NCBI GenBank assembly: GCA_025766275.1
Contig: JAFKAC010000002.1
Coordinates: 3,556,624 to 3,620,623 of the forward strand
DNA: 64,000 nt
Direction of reading: 5' to 3'
Source of the DNA: Lactarius indigo
Lineage: Eukaryota > Basidiomycota > Agaricomycetes > Russulales > Russulaceae
In this document: positions 44,245 to 58,819 of the stretch, piece after piece
How positions within the stretch are numbered: position 1 is the first letter of the stretch
Layout: every line of letters begins with the position of its first letter
The notes under the pieces: model-generated
What the model was told of the DNA's origin: nothing
What the model saw: only the letters and a program-made list of their open reading frames with translations
The model's database searches: none
Position numbers and translations under genes: made by a program

Positions 44245-45276
44245 CTAGCTTGCTGCAACTTTCTTCTTCACAAGCTTGATCCCAAGCGACTTCGAATTGT
44301 CTGCTTTCTTTTTCTTTCCTGGCTGTAACGGCCCAGACACGATGGTATTTACCATTGCTCGTGTGCTCTCGGGTAAGAGACTTTTGAGGTCCGGCTCGAC
44401 GTCAGTCCGCCTTCCGTTTGACGGTCACCAACGCCGGGGCGGGTGTTTCATCACTTCCCCTCTCCTGGCTTGTACGATGGTCCTGCTGCGGCCGGCATGG
44501 AAACTTTCGAAAAGACCTCCCGCACTAGCCTCTCATCTTCCTCCTCTTCCCTCCGCCGTTGCTCGTCCTCAGGGCTCAGGACCTCCTCAAGACCCAGACG
44601 TGCGACGAGGTCATCTGACTGCCCCATACGCTCGTTTCTCGCGTTTCGCGCGCGGATGTCGTGCAATGCGTCGAGGACGTCCATCTCGCGCTTCGAGTCG
44701 ACCGTGCGGTTCTCGAGGGCCTTCATTGGGTTGTTTTCTTCTTCTTCGAGCTTTGCCAGTCGGTCCTCTTCTTCGACAGCCTTCTCTTCACGCCATGGTT
44801 CAAAGTTGCGAGAAGCGCCATGCTCCGCGGCGTAATCCGTGTTCTTTGGATCTGTCTTGAACGTGATCTCCGCTGAACATAATGTACTACGTCGAGCAGT
44901 GAGTAGGTCTTTTAGAACGGAGGTGGTGTGACGTACCATTTAATGTAGAAACGGAAGATCTTGATCCCATAATAATCCTCTCCTTCGACCGTTTCTTTCC
45001 TTGCGTTAAACTTCTTGCCTTTGTAGATGTACTCCCCGCATGTGTTGCATCGCCTGTTTTTATAAAATCAACATATTCGAAACCAGTGATAGTGGACGTC
45101 ACATACATCGAGAATGGTGCCATGAGACGAACGACCTGCTGTGAGTTCTTCGGTCCTTTACGCCTCGGAATCAAAGCCGGGTCGAAGTCCGGGGGGAAGT
45201 ACTTGTTTAATACTGAATATTGTCAGCAAATATTGGGTTGAGAGAGCGGGCCATACTCACCTTTTCGTTCAGACAT
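44245..45276 (-). CDS. YJU2: Splicing factor Yju2 / CCDC94 (CWC16 family)
   Basis: Step-I factor of the Prp19-associated spliceosome that stabilises the branch helix. Small 5' exons give MSERK, then [56 protein letters not shown] and FRFYIK, then [20 protein letters not shown]. The paired cysteines form the family's zinc site. A Glu/Arg-rich helix follows ([12 protein letters not shown]). The C-terminus [13 protein letters not shown] is basic. Between KPGEG and [14 protein letters not shown] the frame changes twice; a weak-site intron (about 44383..44453) would bridge it, but that interval also reads as family-like protein ([15 protein letters not shown]) if single bases at about 44455 and 44408 are extra. 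Confidence 0.92.
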
Positions 45277-45480
45277 GGTATTATGGAGAGTGGATCAGAG
45301 AGTAAAGAACAAGTAGTGCTCTAAGTCACCAACGGGCCGAAGAGTCCGCGTATTATCACTCGGCTGACTCATCGTTCTCCATAATTATACATCACGTGAC
45401 TGCTATGACGACAAAATCTTCGTAGTGATAGTACGCTCGCTCGGTCCACGGAGACTAGGTATTGATATTCAGTAAGACCC

Positions 45481-47748
45481 TCACTCAGCGATCGTCCTGA
45501 ACTTCTCGATGATCTCTCCGTGGAGGCTGTCTAGCTTCCTCTTAACCGACTCCTGGCCCTGTGACGGTGACTGGTACAGGGCAGATAAGAATCAGAACGA
45601 GGATGGATGAAGTGACCAACCTCAAACTTCATCTGCGAAAGCTTAAACATGATATCACTTGCAGAGTCTTTGATCCTCGAAAAAGTGACGCCGCTCGTCT
45701 GTACTGCCTTGATGGCCAAGTCGTGGAAGTCCACGAAGTTACGTAGCATAGCGCTTGTCTTGTAGAAAGGACAGTATCTGTCGTACTCGCTCATACCGTT
45801 TTGCTGAAGGAAGTCGTCCTTGAGCATGCGAGCGACATCAAGTGTAATCTTGTCGTTCTCTCCGAGGGCGCTCTTACCAACAAGCTGGACGATTTCGGCG
45901 AGGTCTTCCTCTTTCTGAAGGATCTCCTTTGTACGCGTGCGTAGCTCGACGAAACCCGGTTCTGTAGAATCGTAATAGGGCTCGAGAACTTTGGTATACT
46001 TGGAGTACGAAAGATTCCAATTGACGGAGGGGAAATGCTTTCTCTGTGCGAGCTTCTTATCGAGACCCCAGAAGACTTGCACGATGCCGAGAGTGGCAGA
46101 TGTAACAGGGTCCGAGAAATCTCCACCAGGAGGTGACACACTGGTCAAGAGCCTGTAAGTTGGAATACCCTCGCGAAATGGACGCTACGCACGCCCCAAC
46201 TATAGAAACAGTCCCCTGCCGGACGGGGTTACCGAGTGCTGTAACCTTGCCGGCGCGTTCGTAAAAGCTTGCAAGCTTGGTACCAAGATAGGCGGGGTAA
46301 CCAGAGTCTGCGGGCATCTCTGCCAGCCGACCCGAGATTTCACGGAGAGCCTCAGCCCACCGAGAGGTCGAGTCTGCCATCATGGAGACATTGCTGCCCT
46401 GGTCACGGAAATATTCCGCAAGTGTGATACCAGTGTAAATAGAAGCTTCACGAGCGGCGACTGGCATGTTCGACGTGTTCGCCACCAGCGTAGTGCGTTT
46501 CATGATTGGTTCTTGCCGATCCCCAACGTCCATGGTCAGCTCTGGGAACTATTACCACAGTCAACAAGGAACCAGGGCAATGGTGAGACCAACGCGCCTC
46601 CATCAACACTTCCGCCATCTCGTTCCCGCGCTCGCCACAGCCAACGTAGATGATAATATCGCTGTTTGAGTACTTTGACAAGGCCTGGGAGATCACAGTT
46701 TTTCCACACCCAAAGGCCCCGGGGATAGCTGTCGTTCCTCCTTGCACACACGGGAATAGGGCATCTAGGATGCGTTGGCCTGTTAGAAGCGGGAAATCTG
46801 CTGTGTGTTTCTCTGATACAGGCCGAGGGGCACGGACGGGCCACAGTTGCATGAGTGTATGCTTCGTTGTTTTGCCCTCGAACTCGGTCTCGAGTACAAC
46901 ATCCTGATGGATTCCCTTCACTTAACTTCCCGTGAAGAAATGAAAGATTCCGTACGTCGACTGCATAACTGCCCTTCTCTGCTATACGCGTGACAGTGCC
47001 CATCGCTCTGGGACTGACCATGGCCTTGTGTGCATTGACAAGCGAATTCTCGTATACATGGCCGAAGATGTCGCCTCCAGAGACATGATCTCCGAGCTAG
47101 GGGCAGGGTCGTTAGGTTCAGAGGCCGTGAAACCAACAAGATGCGAAAGGAGGACCTTGATATTTGTTGGAGTAAAATCCCATTGGAGATTACGGTCCAG
47201 AGCTTCTGTATTTATTCCTCTCGGGATGTAGATAGACTTTGAGAGTTCTTGGATAGACTATGGAGTATTAGCCTCATCCGTTGAAAGCACCGAAACAAAA
47301 CCCACACGGAGTGGTCGTTGAATACCATCAACGATGTTTCCCATCAATCCTTGGATAATATCAGTATAGAGACAGAAAGAGGAGTCAAATCCCACACCTG
47401 GACCAAGTTCTACACTCAAGGGCTTTCCTGTCCGTAGTACAGGATCCCCGACTGTGACGCCTGATGTCTCTTCGTACACTTGAATCGTTGCTTTATCCGC
47501 GTCAATTCGAATAACCTCTAAAGTGGACATTATTCAAGAAAAGGAATGTGCAATATAATATATTTGTACGAACCTCCAACTAGCTCATCATGGCCTACGC
47601 GCACGAGCTCATACATCGCACAACCGGTCATGTTCTCTGCGACGACGACAGGACCCGATACACCAAATACTTGACCGAAACGAGACTCGCGTTCCTCATC
47701 CTCGATTTTTGGAAGGTTTTTCTTCGCGTTTGGGAGGGCACCGGCCAT
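45481..47748 (-). CDS. VMA1: V-type proton ATPase catalytic subunit A
   Basis: ATP-hydrolysing subunit of the V1 sector that acidifies vacuole and Golgi. Exons cover the whole protein: [39 protein letters not shown]; the non-homologous region [20 protein letters not shown]; the P-loop [60 protein letters not shown]; and [20 protein letters not shown]. It ends [14 protein letters not shown]. No intein interrupts VGCGERGNE, the site used in yeast. The intron between EVLME and FPELTMD starts with GC (46597) and ends AG (46549); only this non-canonical donor restores the conserved sequence. The start is 167 bp from divergent RPT1. Confidence 0.97.
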
Positions 47749-47915
47749 GGTTGCTTCGAAATTATATCAGCACAGCACAGAGGCCGCTTATCGCTCCAGG
47801 GATGCAACCTTTACAGTCCAAATCGGGATGGTCACGTGCACAGATTGAGGTGACGCGTCCCCGCAACGAGCCTTTGCACAGACATCGACACAGACACAAC
47901 CGCTAGTCACCTACA
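47749..47915. promoter_or_regulatory. Shared VMA1/RPT1 promoter with a CACGTG site
   Basis: The 167 bp between divergent starts hold GTCACGTGCA with the E-box core at 47833..47838. Co-regulation of the two genes is inference. Confidence 0.4.
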
Positions 47916-49799
<1,884 letters not shown>

Positions 49800-50018
49800 A
49801 TTCTATAGTTTCTTTTTAATATATCGGATCATACGCGTGTGGTGTTGTATGCTGGGGACGCTCGTGTAAGGTCGTCTGACCATGTCTGGCTCCCTTTAGT
49901 TGAGATCCGCCGCGTATGCGGAACATGTTTGAGCCTATTCGTCGCATGGCACTCCCGCGCTCGCGTTAAAAATGTCAATGTCTTAGCTGAATTTTCTACA
50001 AGCCACTCTAATTACACT

Positions 50019-51576
50019 ATGTTCCAACGTGCTCGAAGCCCGCAACTACATCGTCTACCTGTGATCCGCCCAGGCTGTCGGTATTCTTCACGATACAGTC
50101 GGACACCAGAACCCGCACCACCCGAAATCGCCCATCTCATAGCAACTTATGCACAACACCAACCCCGACCGCTCACTCTCGGGACTCTTCTAGCCACTGG
50201 CCGCCCTCTGACCGCCGAGTCCGTACAAACTTCTGTGACGTATGCACAGGCCGAGATACCCCGCCGCTTAGCAACACGTATACGATCCCTTGAGGGTCTG
50301 CCATTTATCGTCGGCACAAACCCATACATTGCGCGTATCCTCAATGGGTTCAGACAGAGTTTCTTGTGGAGCGCGTCGTACCCACAGGTGAAGAATTTGG
50401 AGGAAAATGCGGCATTTGCTACGCAGCTCGAGAAGCTTGTGCGGGACCACGCGAACGATATCCCAACCATGGCGAAGGGGTGAGTTGAGTCGTCAAATTA
50501 TTACATTTCCTTGATACTGGAACTGTCGCAGGTTCCAAGAATGCGCAAAATACATGTCTTCGGAGCAGATCAGCAGCTTCCTGAACGCCGCTATCCGCAA
50601 CCGCATCGCCGTGAGGCTCATTGCTGAACAGCACATCGTGTTGTCCCGCACACTGCAGGACCCAGAGCAGGCGAACACGAATATAGGGGTCGTCAACATG
50701 TCACTATCGCCCATCGAGATGATCCGCATGTGCGCCTCATTTGTTAGCGAACTATGCGAGGCGACGCTCGGCGCAGCACCGCCTGTCGTCATCGATGGTG
50801 TGACCGATGCCACTTTCGCGTGAGTCCCACACCGAGCCTTCCAAACACACCCCAGCTTGACACGCCAAACAGCTACGTCCCCGTGCACATGGAGTACATC
50901 CTCACCGAGATCCTGAAAAACGCCTTCCGCGCTACCGTCGAGCAGCACCACAAGCAGCACGGCAGCGGCGGCACCTACGGCGCGCACTCCCTCCCACCAG
51001 TGCTCGTCACCATCGTGCCCCCACCGCGCCTCCCAGGCGTCGACAAGCCCGCCACGCTCTCCCTGCGCATCCGCGACCAGGGTGGCGGCGTCGCGCCCGC
51101 CCACATGGCGCGAATATTCTCTTACGCATTCACCACGGCCGGTCGGAACGCCCACGAAGACGAAGAGGGCGACGACGGGGGAAACGGAGGTGGACCTTAT
51201 GCGGCGCAGCATATCGGCGGTGCGGCGGCGGTCGGGTCGGACGCTGCTGCTGGAGGGGTGGGGCTCTTTGGCGAGATAACGGGCAAGGGCGTCGAGGCGG
51301 GCCTCGGCACGATCGCTGGACTCGGGTTCGGGCTGCCCATGAGTCGGTTGTACGCTCAGTGAGTCGAACATCGTCATTTGCATGTGGCTTCAATTCAACT
51401 GAAATGCGCTCAGATACTTTGGCGGTTCGCTCGACTTATTCTCTCTGGATGGTTGGGGTACGCACGATTTGCCAAACTCATTGTAGCGGCTTCGTAACTG
51501 ATTACCTTTATTCCCAGGGAGTGATGTACTATTAAAATTGAGATGTCTGGATGATGCCGATGACGTCGAAATTTAA
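50019..51576 (+). CDS. Mitochondrial PDK/BCKDK-family protein kinase
   Basis: Histidine-kinase-fold Ser kinase that inactivates pyruvate or branched-chain 2-oxoacid dehydrogenase in the matrix. The N-terminus MFQRARSPQLHRLPVIRPGC is Arg-rich and lacks acidic residues, a matrix targeting signal. The BCDHK/ADCK helical domain includes EIPRRLATRIRSLEGLPFIV and FLNAAIRNRIAVRLIAEQHI. The ATP-binding domain shows the N box MEYILTEILKNAFRATVE, the DQG box LRIRDQGGG, an F-box-like IFSYAFTT and the G2 box GLGFGLPMSRLYAQYFGG. It ends LRCLDDADDVEI. A Gly/Ala-rich insert (DEEGDDGGNGGG) lies in the ATP lid. Which dehydrogenase it controls cannot be told from sequence. Confidence 0.92.
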
Positions 51577-52037
51577 CTTCAACTAGCTGTATACATACAC
51601 ATCTCTATCGTATTCGCCCTCAGACGGCCACGCATTGGGTCGTTCATTGAGCAGCACTCTCGTATCACTCGTTGGGATGGTCACACAATGAATGCGATTG
51701 TGATCACTCCCATCGCTCCATAATATCCGGATAATGACGTGGATATTGTATTGCGTGTTCGTGAGACGGATTGTACGGTGGCGTGCAAGGTGCCCGGAAA
51801 AAAAGAAAAACAACAAAACAGCCGGAATAGCGGGTAAAATACAGCGGGCCAGGGTATTAGGAACGGTAAGGGCCTGCTTGACGTTTTGCAAAGTAATGAC
51901 TATCTACCGTGCGGGCGCGAAATCGTTTGTGCGAAGTAATATATAGAAGAACTGTATGTGAACGTCAAGTTCACTTGGTGCTGGAGGTTGACTACAGCGG
52001 TGCGATCAGCCTGCGATCCCCGGTGGTGGATTATTAT
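51577..52037. other. Intergenic between convergent genes
   Basis: 3' flanks of the mitochondrial kinase and the DYRK kinase. No feature seen. Confidence 0.45.
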
Positions 52038-55000
52038 TTAACGTACAGCAAATCCGCTGATGGTTCTGCTGGAGTGATATGAGGAGATAGTCTGAGATTG
52101 TGATGTACGATAAGAACGTGCAGATCCAAGTGAGTGCATAGAGGTGGATGCACCGCCGGGGGTGGACGGTTGAGCATTGGTAGTTCGTGAAATGCGAGCA
52201 GTGAGGGGGGTAGGGGCGCTGATTTGAGACTTCTTGGGAGTGTCTGTCGGCTTAGACCTACTTGTTAGGCTGGACGCTGTTGACAGGAGGGCCTTGGCCG
52301 TTGTAGACGAGGGTGTTGAACCTTTTGAGCGTTTTCCAGCAGTAATAAAGGGGTGTCGCATTCGCATTCTGGGGCTTGATGCGGCGCTCGGGGTCCCACA
52401 TAAGACATTTAGAGACAAAATCGATGAACAGCTCATCCTCGCAGCGGAGGACTTGGGCAAGAGTCTTTGTGCCTGGCCTTCTTCCTGCGCCCCTTCGAGT
52501 TCACCACTGGTCGAGGGGCGCCAGTGGAGTCTAGAAGAGAATAAACGATCGAAATAATGGAAAAGACGTAGGACATACCAAAGAAGAGCCGCTTGCGAGA
52601 GCTCCGATTGACAAAGTCCTTGTCAGGGAGACCAAGTACCTCCATTATGCAGGATAATTGCTCCTGCTCGTTTTCTCCGGGAAATATAGGGAACCCAGTC
52701 TTGAGCTCCGCTAGGATACAGCCCAAGCTCCACATATCGATGGCCATGTGATAGTTCATACCCAGGATGACTTCGGGAGAACGATAGAACCGGCTTTGAA
52801 TGTACGTGTAAACTATGGGTGTCATCGTAAATCAGGTCCAATTAAGGTATCCAATATTTTATGGCCTTACTTTTTTCATGCTCGAAACAGCTACTGCCAA
52901 AATCGATAACCTTGATGGCACTTTTGGCGGGATGACGAAGTAGCACATTCTGCTCAAGCATCAGCGACCATCGAAGAAGCAGTTTCAAAGATAACTACCT
53001 CAGGCTTAAGGTCACAGTGTACAATGCGGTGATGCCGCATCAAAGTGAGTGACAAGAGCATTTGGCTCGTAAAACGACGGATGAGTGCAGTGGTGAACCC
53101 AACAAAGCCATTCGCTTTAATGAGTTCGTATAGATTGATGCTCAGTAGTTCCATGGCAATACAGAGGTGATTGCGGAAGTAGAAGTGCTCCGTCATCTTG
53201 ATCACGTGATGCTTCTCTTCCGGGTCCTGCAAAGCAGGTCAGTTATGGCGGGTTACCACTGAAACAGCGATGCATACCCATTGGCGCAAGTTATCAAGAA
53301 TTTTAATCTCGACAAGGGCTTGGTGGTGAAACCGCTTCTTGTTCCGAATAATCTTAATCGCGACAGACGCACCCGTGGCATGATCTCGGCAGCTCAGCAC
53401 TTGACCGAAAGACCCCTTCCCAAGGCTATCCATGACTTCGTAACGGTAAGCGAGATGGTCATGATCGACCACAAGATAGTCACCGCGGTCGTCGTCGTAG
53501 CCAAAGTTGTTCGTCGGCCTATCTGGGTGCGCAAGTTTCTTCTCGCTACCGGTCCCGATGTAGTACACCGAAGGGTAGTCAAGAATTTCCTGACACTCGA
53601 ATTCGGACAGGTGCTGACGCTGGCTACTCTTAAGGACGGCTGGAGGAAAAATGAACGGTATGACAATATAAACACAGATGGGCACTTACCTGATGGGCTT
53701 TGGGGTGGTACTGGCGGAAGAGGCTCAGGGAAACGGAGTAGCGCATCCAACTCTTCTTGGGTCGCACCGTGCGCCAGTTTCTTCTGTTGCTGCCGCTTGA
53801 TATATTGAAGCATCTCCTCGTCACCGAGAAGCTCTTCCTCATCAACGGAACTCGGGGCGGGGGACGGCGTTGATAATGATAGACGACTGGAGGACGGCGT
53901 GGCGACCTGATGGGCGTTGGACGAATTGGAGGAGCGCGAATGAGTCAAGGAGACCTTTGGGCTTAGTAGCTTGAGACCCTTTGACGGCGAGAGGGCAGAG
54001 AAACGATGTGATGCCGTCTGGGTTGAGGGTGCATCGCTCGGGGCAACAGAGCTGAGCGAAGCCACTGAGCCAGTGGAGGACTTGCGGAGGCCACCAAAGG
54101 ACATGGAATCACGGTTGCCTTTACGTGGGATGTTGGACGTCGAGGTCGAATTAGACACCTGGCGAGGAACCCGAGATGCGGTGCTTGATGAAGGTGATGC
54201 ACGGATGGACTGCCGCTGCGTAACTGTAGTGAGTGTGGCTTTCGGTACGTCACTGATGTCCAACACTCCAAACTCGTCCGTAATGGGCGCTGGGTTGTTT
54301 ATAGACCCCGAGGACCCATTCCCCGGTGTATTGCCGGGTGTGGGAGATGGGTCGTTTCCAGCCACAGAAGTAACAATAAGGCTGGTCCGCCGGCTGGCGG
54401 TTGTCGAAGATGTGGATGGCTTCAGAGCAGGAGACGACACAGTGGACGTGCGACTGTGGATGCGAGGAATCTTTGTTGGCGTTTCTTTCGGATTCATACT
54501 GATTCCATTCGGGCCGGACGGAGGGGGAAGGTCTCGTTCCTTCATTTCCCGGCTGATCTGCGAATTACTTCCAGCCGTCCCTACTGATGGTGACCCAGCA
54601 ATTGTTGGGAGCTGCGTCCGGCTGCGCAGTGACGTGTCGGACTGCCGTTGTAGAGAACTGATCGTCTGCGCAGTAGCACGCGACGACACAACGTTGTTAC
54701 GAGTAGTAGTCGCGGTACCGTTTGAAGGGGGTGTAGCCTTCAGATTCGCAACACGTTGAGCAGTTGCCTGGGGCAACGCGGACATCTGCATGGGAGGCAT
54801 ACTCACTGGCTGCTGCTTCTTTGACTCGGCAGAGGACAGTGTCTACAAAGAAAGGAATCAGAGCAACGTTCACGTGAAATTGCAGGCTGGTAGACCTTGC
54901 CGCGCTTCCGACCCATCAGCATAGAGATTCGACTCTCACTGCGATCTTTGTCGTCCTTTTTGACCTTCTCTTTTTCAGACTTTCCGCCGTCGGTGTCTCG

Positions 55001-57951
55001 CGCACGCCGACTCTCCCTGTCACTCTTAGGGTCATCCTTACCAGATTGCAAGTTGCGTCTCGAGCTTGAACCCTTCAAAAGCGACCCCAAACTGATTATG
55101 GAAGACTTCTTGTGTGCACCTGGTGGTGTAGATAAGCTAGAGTCCACGGGAGACACAGGTTCTCTGGTTTGCAAATGTGAAGAGCCCGTAGAGGCAGGAG
55201 GCGAAGATGAACGCGGAGCACCAACTTGAACAGAGTGAGAGGATGAGCGGCGGAAGAAAGGGATAGCAGATGGCGTCAAGCGCTTGGACGATCCACGGCG
55301 TACGGATCCCGAGGGACTGAGAGGTGTCTGTTGAGGAGCGGCCAGCGAACTGGATTTATGGGAACTTGACGCGGTATCGGGCCGGCTGGAAAAGGGTTGG
55401 TCAGGTGTTCCAGTCGCAGCGCCGGACGCAGACAAAGCATGGGATGAAGACAGAGACGAGTGCGAAGCCAGGGACGCCGCAGAAGCCATCGCATCAGGTT
55501 GTTGTACAGGTGACCAGGGCTCAGAATCCTTAGAAATAGAACGGCGAGTAGGCTGGCTCAAGGCAGTAGAATGTGGACTTTGCCTTACAGAAGATTGCTT
55601 TGCACCGGAGTTATCTTTCGTCGCCGAAGGAGAGCCACTCAGTTTCATTCCAAGCAAGCTCCATTTTTTAGAAGGTGTTTTCAACACTGCGGGAGCAGAG
55701 GCATAGCCCTGGTGGTCACCGTGCGCGGTATAAGGAGGCGGTGAGAGGGGCTTTGACACAATGGGTGCGGTAGCAACCACAGCTGGGGCAGACCGATTAG
55801 GTTCGCTATCGTCTGCCCGAGTCGACTCTTCTGTGGATATTCCTTCGACAGGAAACAATGTACCTGCCGAGGATTGTGGCGGAGAACGGTATGTCGACAA
55901 GTCTTTCGGTAACGGGGGAACAGGGGGTACGTCTTGTCCAGTTTCTGGTTGTTCATTAGACGACGCGAGTGACGCAACACGGTCTTTCAAGAAGGCGACA
56001 TCTCCAGATTGTGATGCATCACTGCCAACGCTATTACGCCTAGCCTTGCTCGTGGAATGGCGTCCAGATTGTGCCGAAATTGAGGTAAGGCTTGTACCCG
56101 CTGACATAGACCCAGAGTCCCTGGAACTTGTAGTTGGCGTGCTGGTGTATGTAGTCGATGAGGCGGAACCGCGCTTGGTGGTGTAGCTGAGCCGTATACT
56201 TGCGGAGGACTTCTTTATAGGTGGTTTGTCTTGCGCTGGTGAGCTGAGCTGCGTCTCGTCGCTACTTCCAAACACGCTCCCCGCCTGTTCTAAAGTGTCA
56301 ACAAAGTCACCGAGTCCAACTCCCTGACGTGTAGCGCTTGGCGTTTGGTCCTTATCTTTAGTCGATAAAGTACTATCCCGGATGTGCGCCGAGCTTCTAC
56401 GACTCGTTTTCCCGCTGTCTGAGCCCATCCCCTCCCATTGTTGCCCTGACTTTGCTGGTGTGCTAGGTCGACTAGAGCGAAGACTACCCACACTCAGACG
56501 CACGCGAGCACCAGATTTGCTAGATATCCCGTCGAGTTTACGAAGCGCTTCAGCAGTAGCCTGATCATCGAGATCGGACCATCCCTCTTGTGTGCCCCTG
56601 AGTAACGAATGTGCGACATTTGGTGTGTGGACATTCGAAGCCTCTTTCTGAGAAGCAGCAGACGCGGAAGCGCCAATAGCACCATTGCTGCTTACATGAC
56701 GCAAGAATTGTTGAATAGATGATGTGGAAGGAGAGGGAGGTAAGTGAGAGAAGTCGTTCGCATGAACACGGCGCGAATGAAGCTGTTCCCCATGGCTTGA
56801 GGAAGAAGAACTCGCCGAAGTGTGTCGAGAATGACGCTCCCTAGCTACGCTCCCGCTCGTCGAGATACTGTCTTTGCGACGCTCCCGGGGCTTGTCCCTC
56901 GATGACGAAGGAAGCCCAACGCCGAGACTACGGTGCTTCCGCGCTGAAGCGCGTTCCTCTTTGACCCCGTCAAGGACAGAGCCGGAGGGAGTCCTCTGAT
57001 GCTTTGTGATGAGCGAGCCGGCCTGATCCCGTTCAAACTCGTCAGACGTGCGTTTCCTTGCTTTGTTCAATGGTGGCGCGAAAGATATTGGAGGTGGATC
57101 ATTGGCTAGAGGAAAGTTTTGTACTGCGGGATGAGTTAGGGTAAGAGGTCTAGAGAATTGAGTCCGTGGGTAGAGAATTTCTTCTCCGCCGCTCTCTTCA
57201 GTAACAGAAGGCCGAGCACGAACCATCCGTGGAATGGACTTGAATTCGGAAGGCTGTTGAATGCGCGATCAACGACTGAAAAGGAGAATACACCCAAAAA
57301 GAGAAAAAAGATGTACTTCATCTCGTTCTTCATCCTCTTCACCGTCGATGGCCTCTATAGTCCAGGGGCTGTCCGAATCGATCTCTTCAGGTTCCTCAGG
57401 GAGAGGTGGGTCCAACTCGTCTTGGTCTAAAGCATGAGCATCGTCGTCATGGCTTGCAACTGTTCGCGTCCAGCGAGGAGTTGCGAGCTCGCCTAGACCA
57501 TGGAGAACCCGTCGATCAATCTTGGAGGGATCCCGGTGAGGCGTGACAGGATCGTGAGTGGCTGGACGTGTTTCCGGAGTCTTGCTCAGATTGGGAGGGT
57601 CCGGAAGAGGGGGTATGGGTGAACCAGAGGGAGAATGTACGCTGAAGTAGTACGGATCAAGGGACGACGTGGCAGAGGTCGAGCGAGAGGGGAGGTGCGC
57701 ATGAAGGTCATCATTGGACTGATCGTGATGTAACTGGGACATGATGAGAGGGTAAGATGAGATCTTCAGGGTGCAGACATTACCTGTTCAACGTGGGACT
57801 TGGTGGTGTCTTCCGCAGACGGATGACGATCGGGTAAATGTGACGGGGAAGTGGATGTATTGGGAATCTCGAGAGCAGGAGGCCGGTCCTTTCGCTTCGG
57901 TGGACTCTTGTCATGAGGGAGCAGAAGGGAATGAGGTGGGGGTGAGGACAT
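52038..57951 (-). CDS. DYRK-family protein kinase (Pom1-like)
   Basis: Dual-specificity tyrosine-regulated kinase; fungal Pom1-like members set polarity and mitotic timing. The start [19 protein letters not shown] lies in a small exon spliced to [19 protein letters not shown]. More than 1,200 Ser/Thr/Pro-rich, probably disordered residues follow (main exon to about 54803). The kinase domain reads [52 protein letters not shown], then the activation loop [20 protein letters not shown] with the DYRK YxY, and [20 protein letters not shown]. The C-lobe is broken twice: NSKGRR to [18 protein letters not shown], and [14 protein letters not shown] to [15 protein letters not shown], each one base out of frame (about 52479..52483 and 52361..52362). 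Confidence 0.9.
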
Positions 57952-58819
57952 GGAAGCTAATGAAAGACGAAAGGAGGGCAGAGGAACGGCAGAGCGACGT
58001 AGAGAGACAAAAAAGAAAAGAAAAAAACCGTAAAAAAAAAAAACTAAATGATTCGAATCGTTGTTACCGTGTTGGAGTCGATTGTGATAGATAGAGCGAG
58101 CACTATGGCGAGCTCGACGAAACGGGCTGCAGCCAAGAGCGTGTCCGACGTGGATGGCCCGCAAGTGCGCCCCGAGGACACAGCCCTCGTGTCGAATGAT
58201 TTGTTCCTATTTGGTTACCAATTAATAATGAAATTTTTATTATTATTCCGACACAAAACTCGTTGGTCAGGTGTGGTCGACCAGACCCCTATGACGGGAA
58301 CATTTTTAGTTCGATCGGAGATGAACCGGTCATTTGCTCCACAGCCATGTTCCTGGACCCCAGCCTATCTCGAGCTGAGAAGATAAAGGGAGCCCCGGAG
58401 GTCGAGTTGTAACCCCGCGTTTTTCGTCCTTTCCGCCTCTCCGCTGTTCTCTTCAATCAATCCCCGCAATCTCAGCGAACCGACATCCTCTGTACGTCCT
58501 CTTCCCCCTCTTCGTTGCCATCTATCGTTTGTTGTATTCGGGGATTCTCCCCATCAAACAACCATGTTTTTCTTCTTTCCCTGTCTCCTATTCCCGATTT
58601 TTTGTTCCCACCCTCCCTTTTCTCCTCCTTACCGGCGCTAGGGGCCGCCCACCTTCAGATGTACACATCTGAGAGTGCACACGGCATTGATGCCACGTGC
58701 CTCTGCCGTTGACCCGAAGTTCAATAGCCCGCTGCCCCTTCATCCTCTCTTCTCTACCGCCACATCCTCCGCTCGTCCGCCCGCTCACCCTCCCTCCCCT
58801 CCTTTTTTCTTCCTCAGTT
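57952..58819. other. Divergent promoter region with CT-rich leader
   Basis: 868 bp between the DYRK and zinc-cluster starts. From about 58400 the plus strand is strongly pyrimidine-rich up to the ATG, and a CTTCCTCAG just before the ATG looks like a 3' splice site of a 5'-UTR intron. No coding stretch is supported. Confidence 0.45.

Noticed and set aside
50493..51383. 296-codon minus-strand open frame
   Set aside because: Antisense to the PDK/BCKDK kinase, whose N, G1 and G2 boxes are on the plus strand.
53971..54759. 262-codon plus-strand open frame
   Set aside because: Antisense to the Ser/Thr-rich region of the DYRK kinase.
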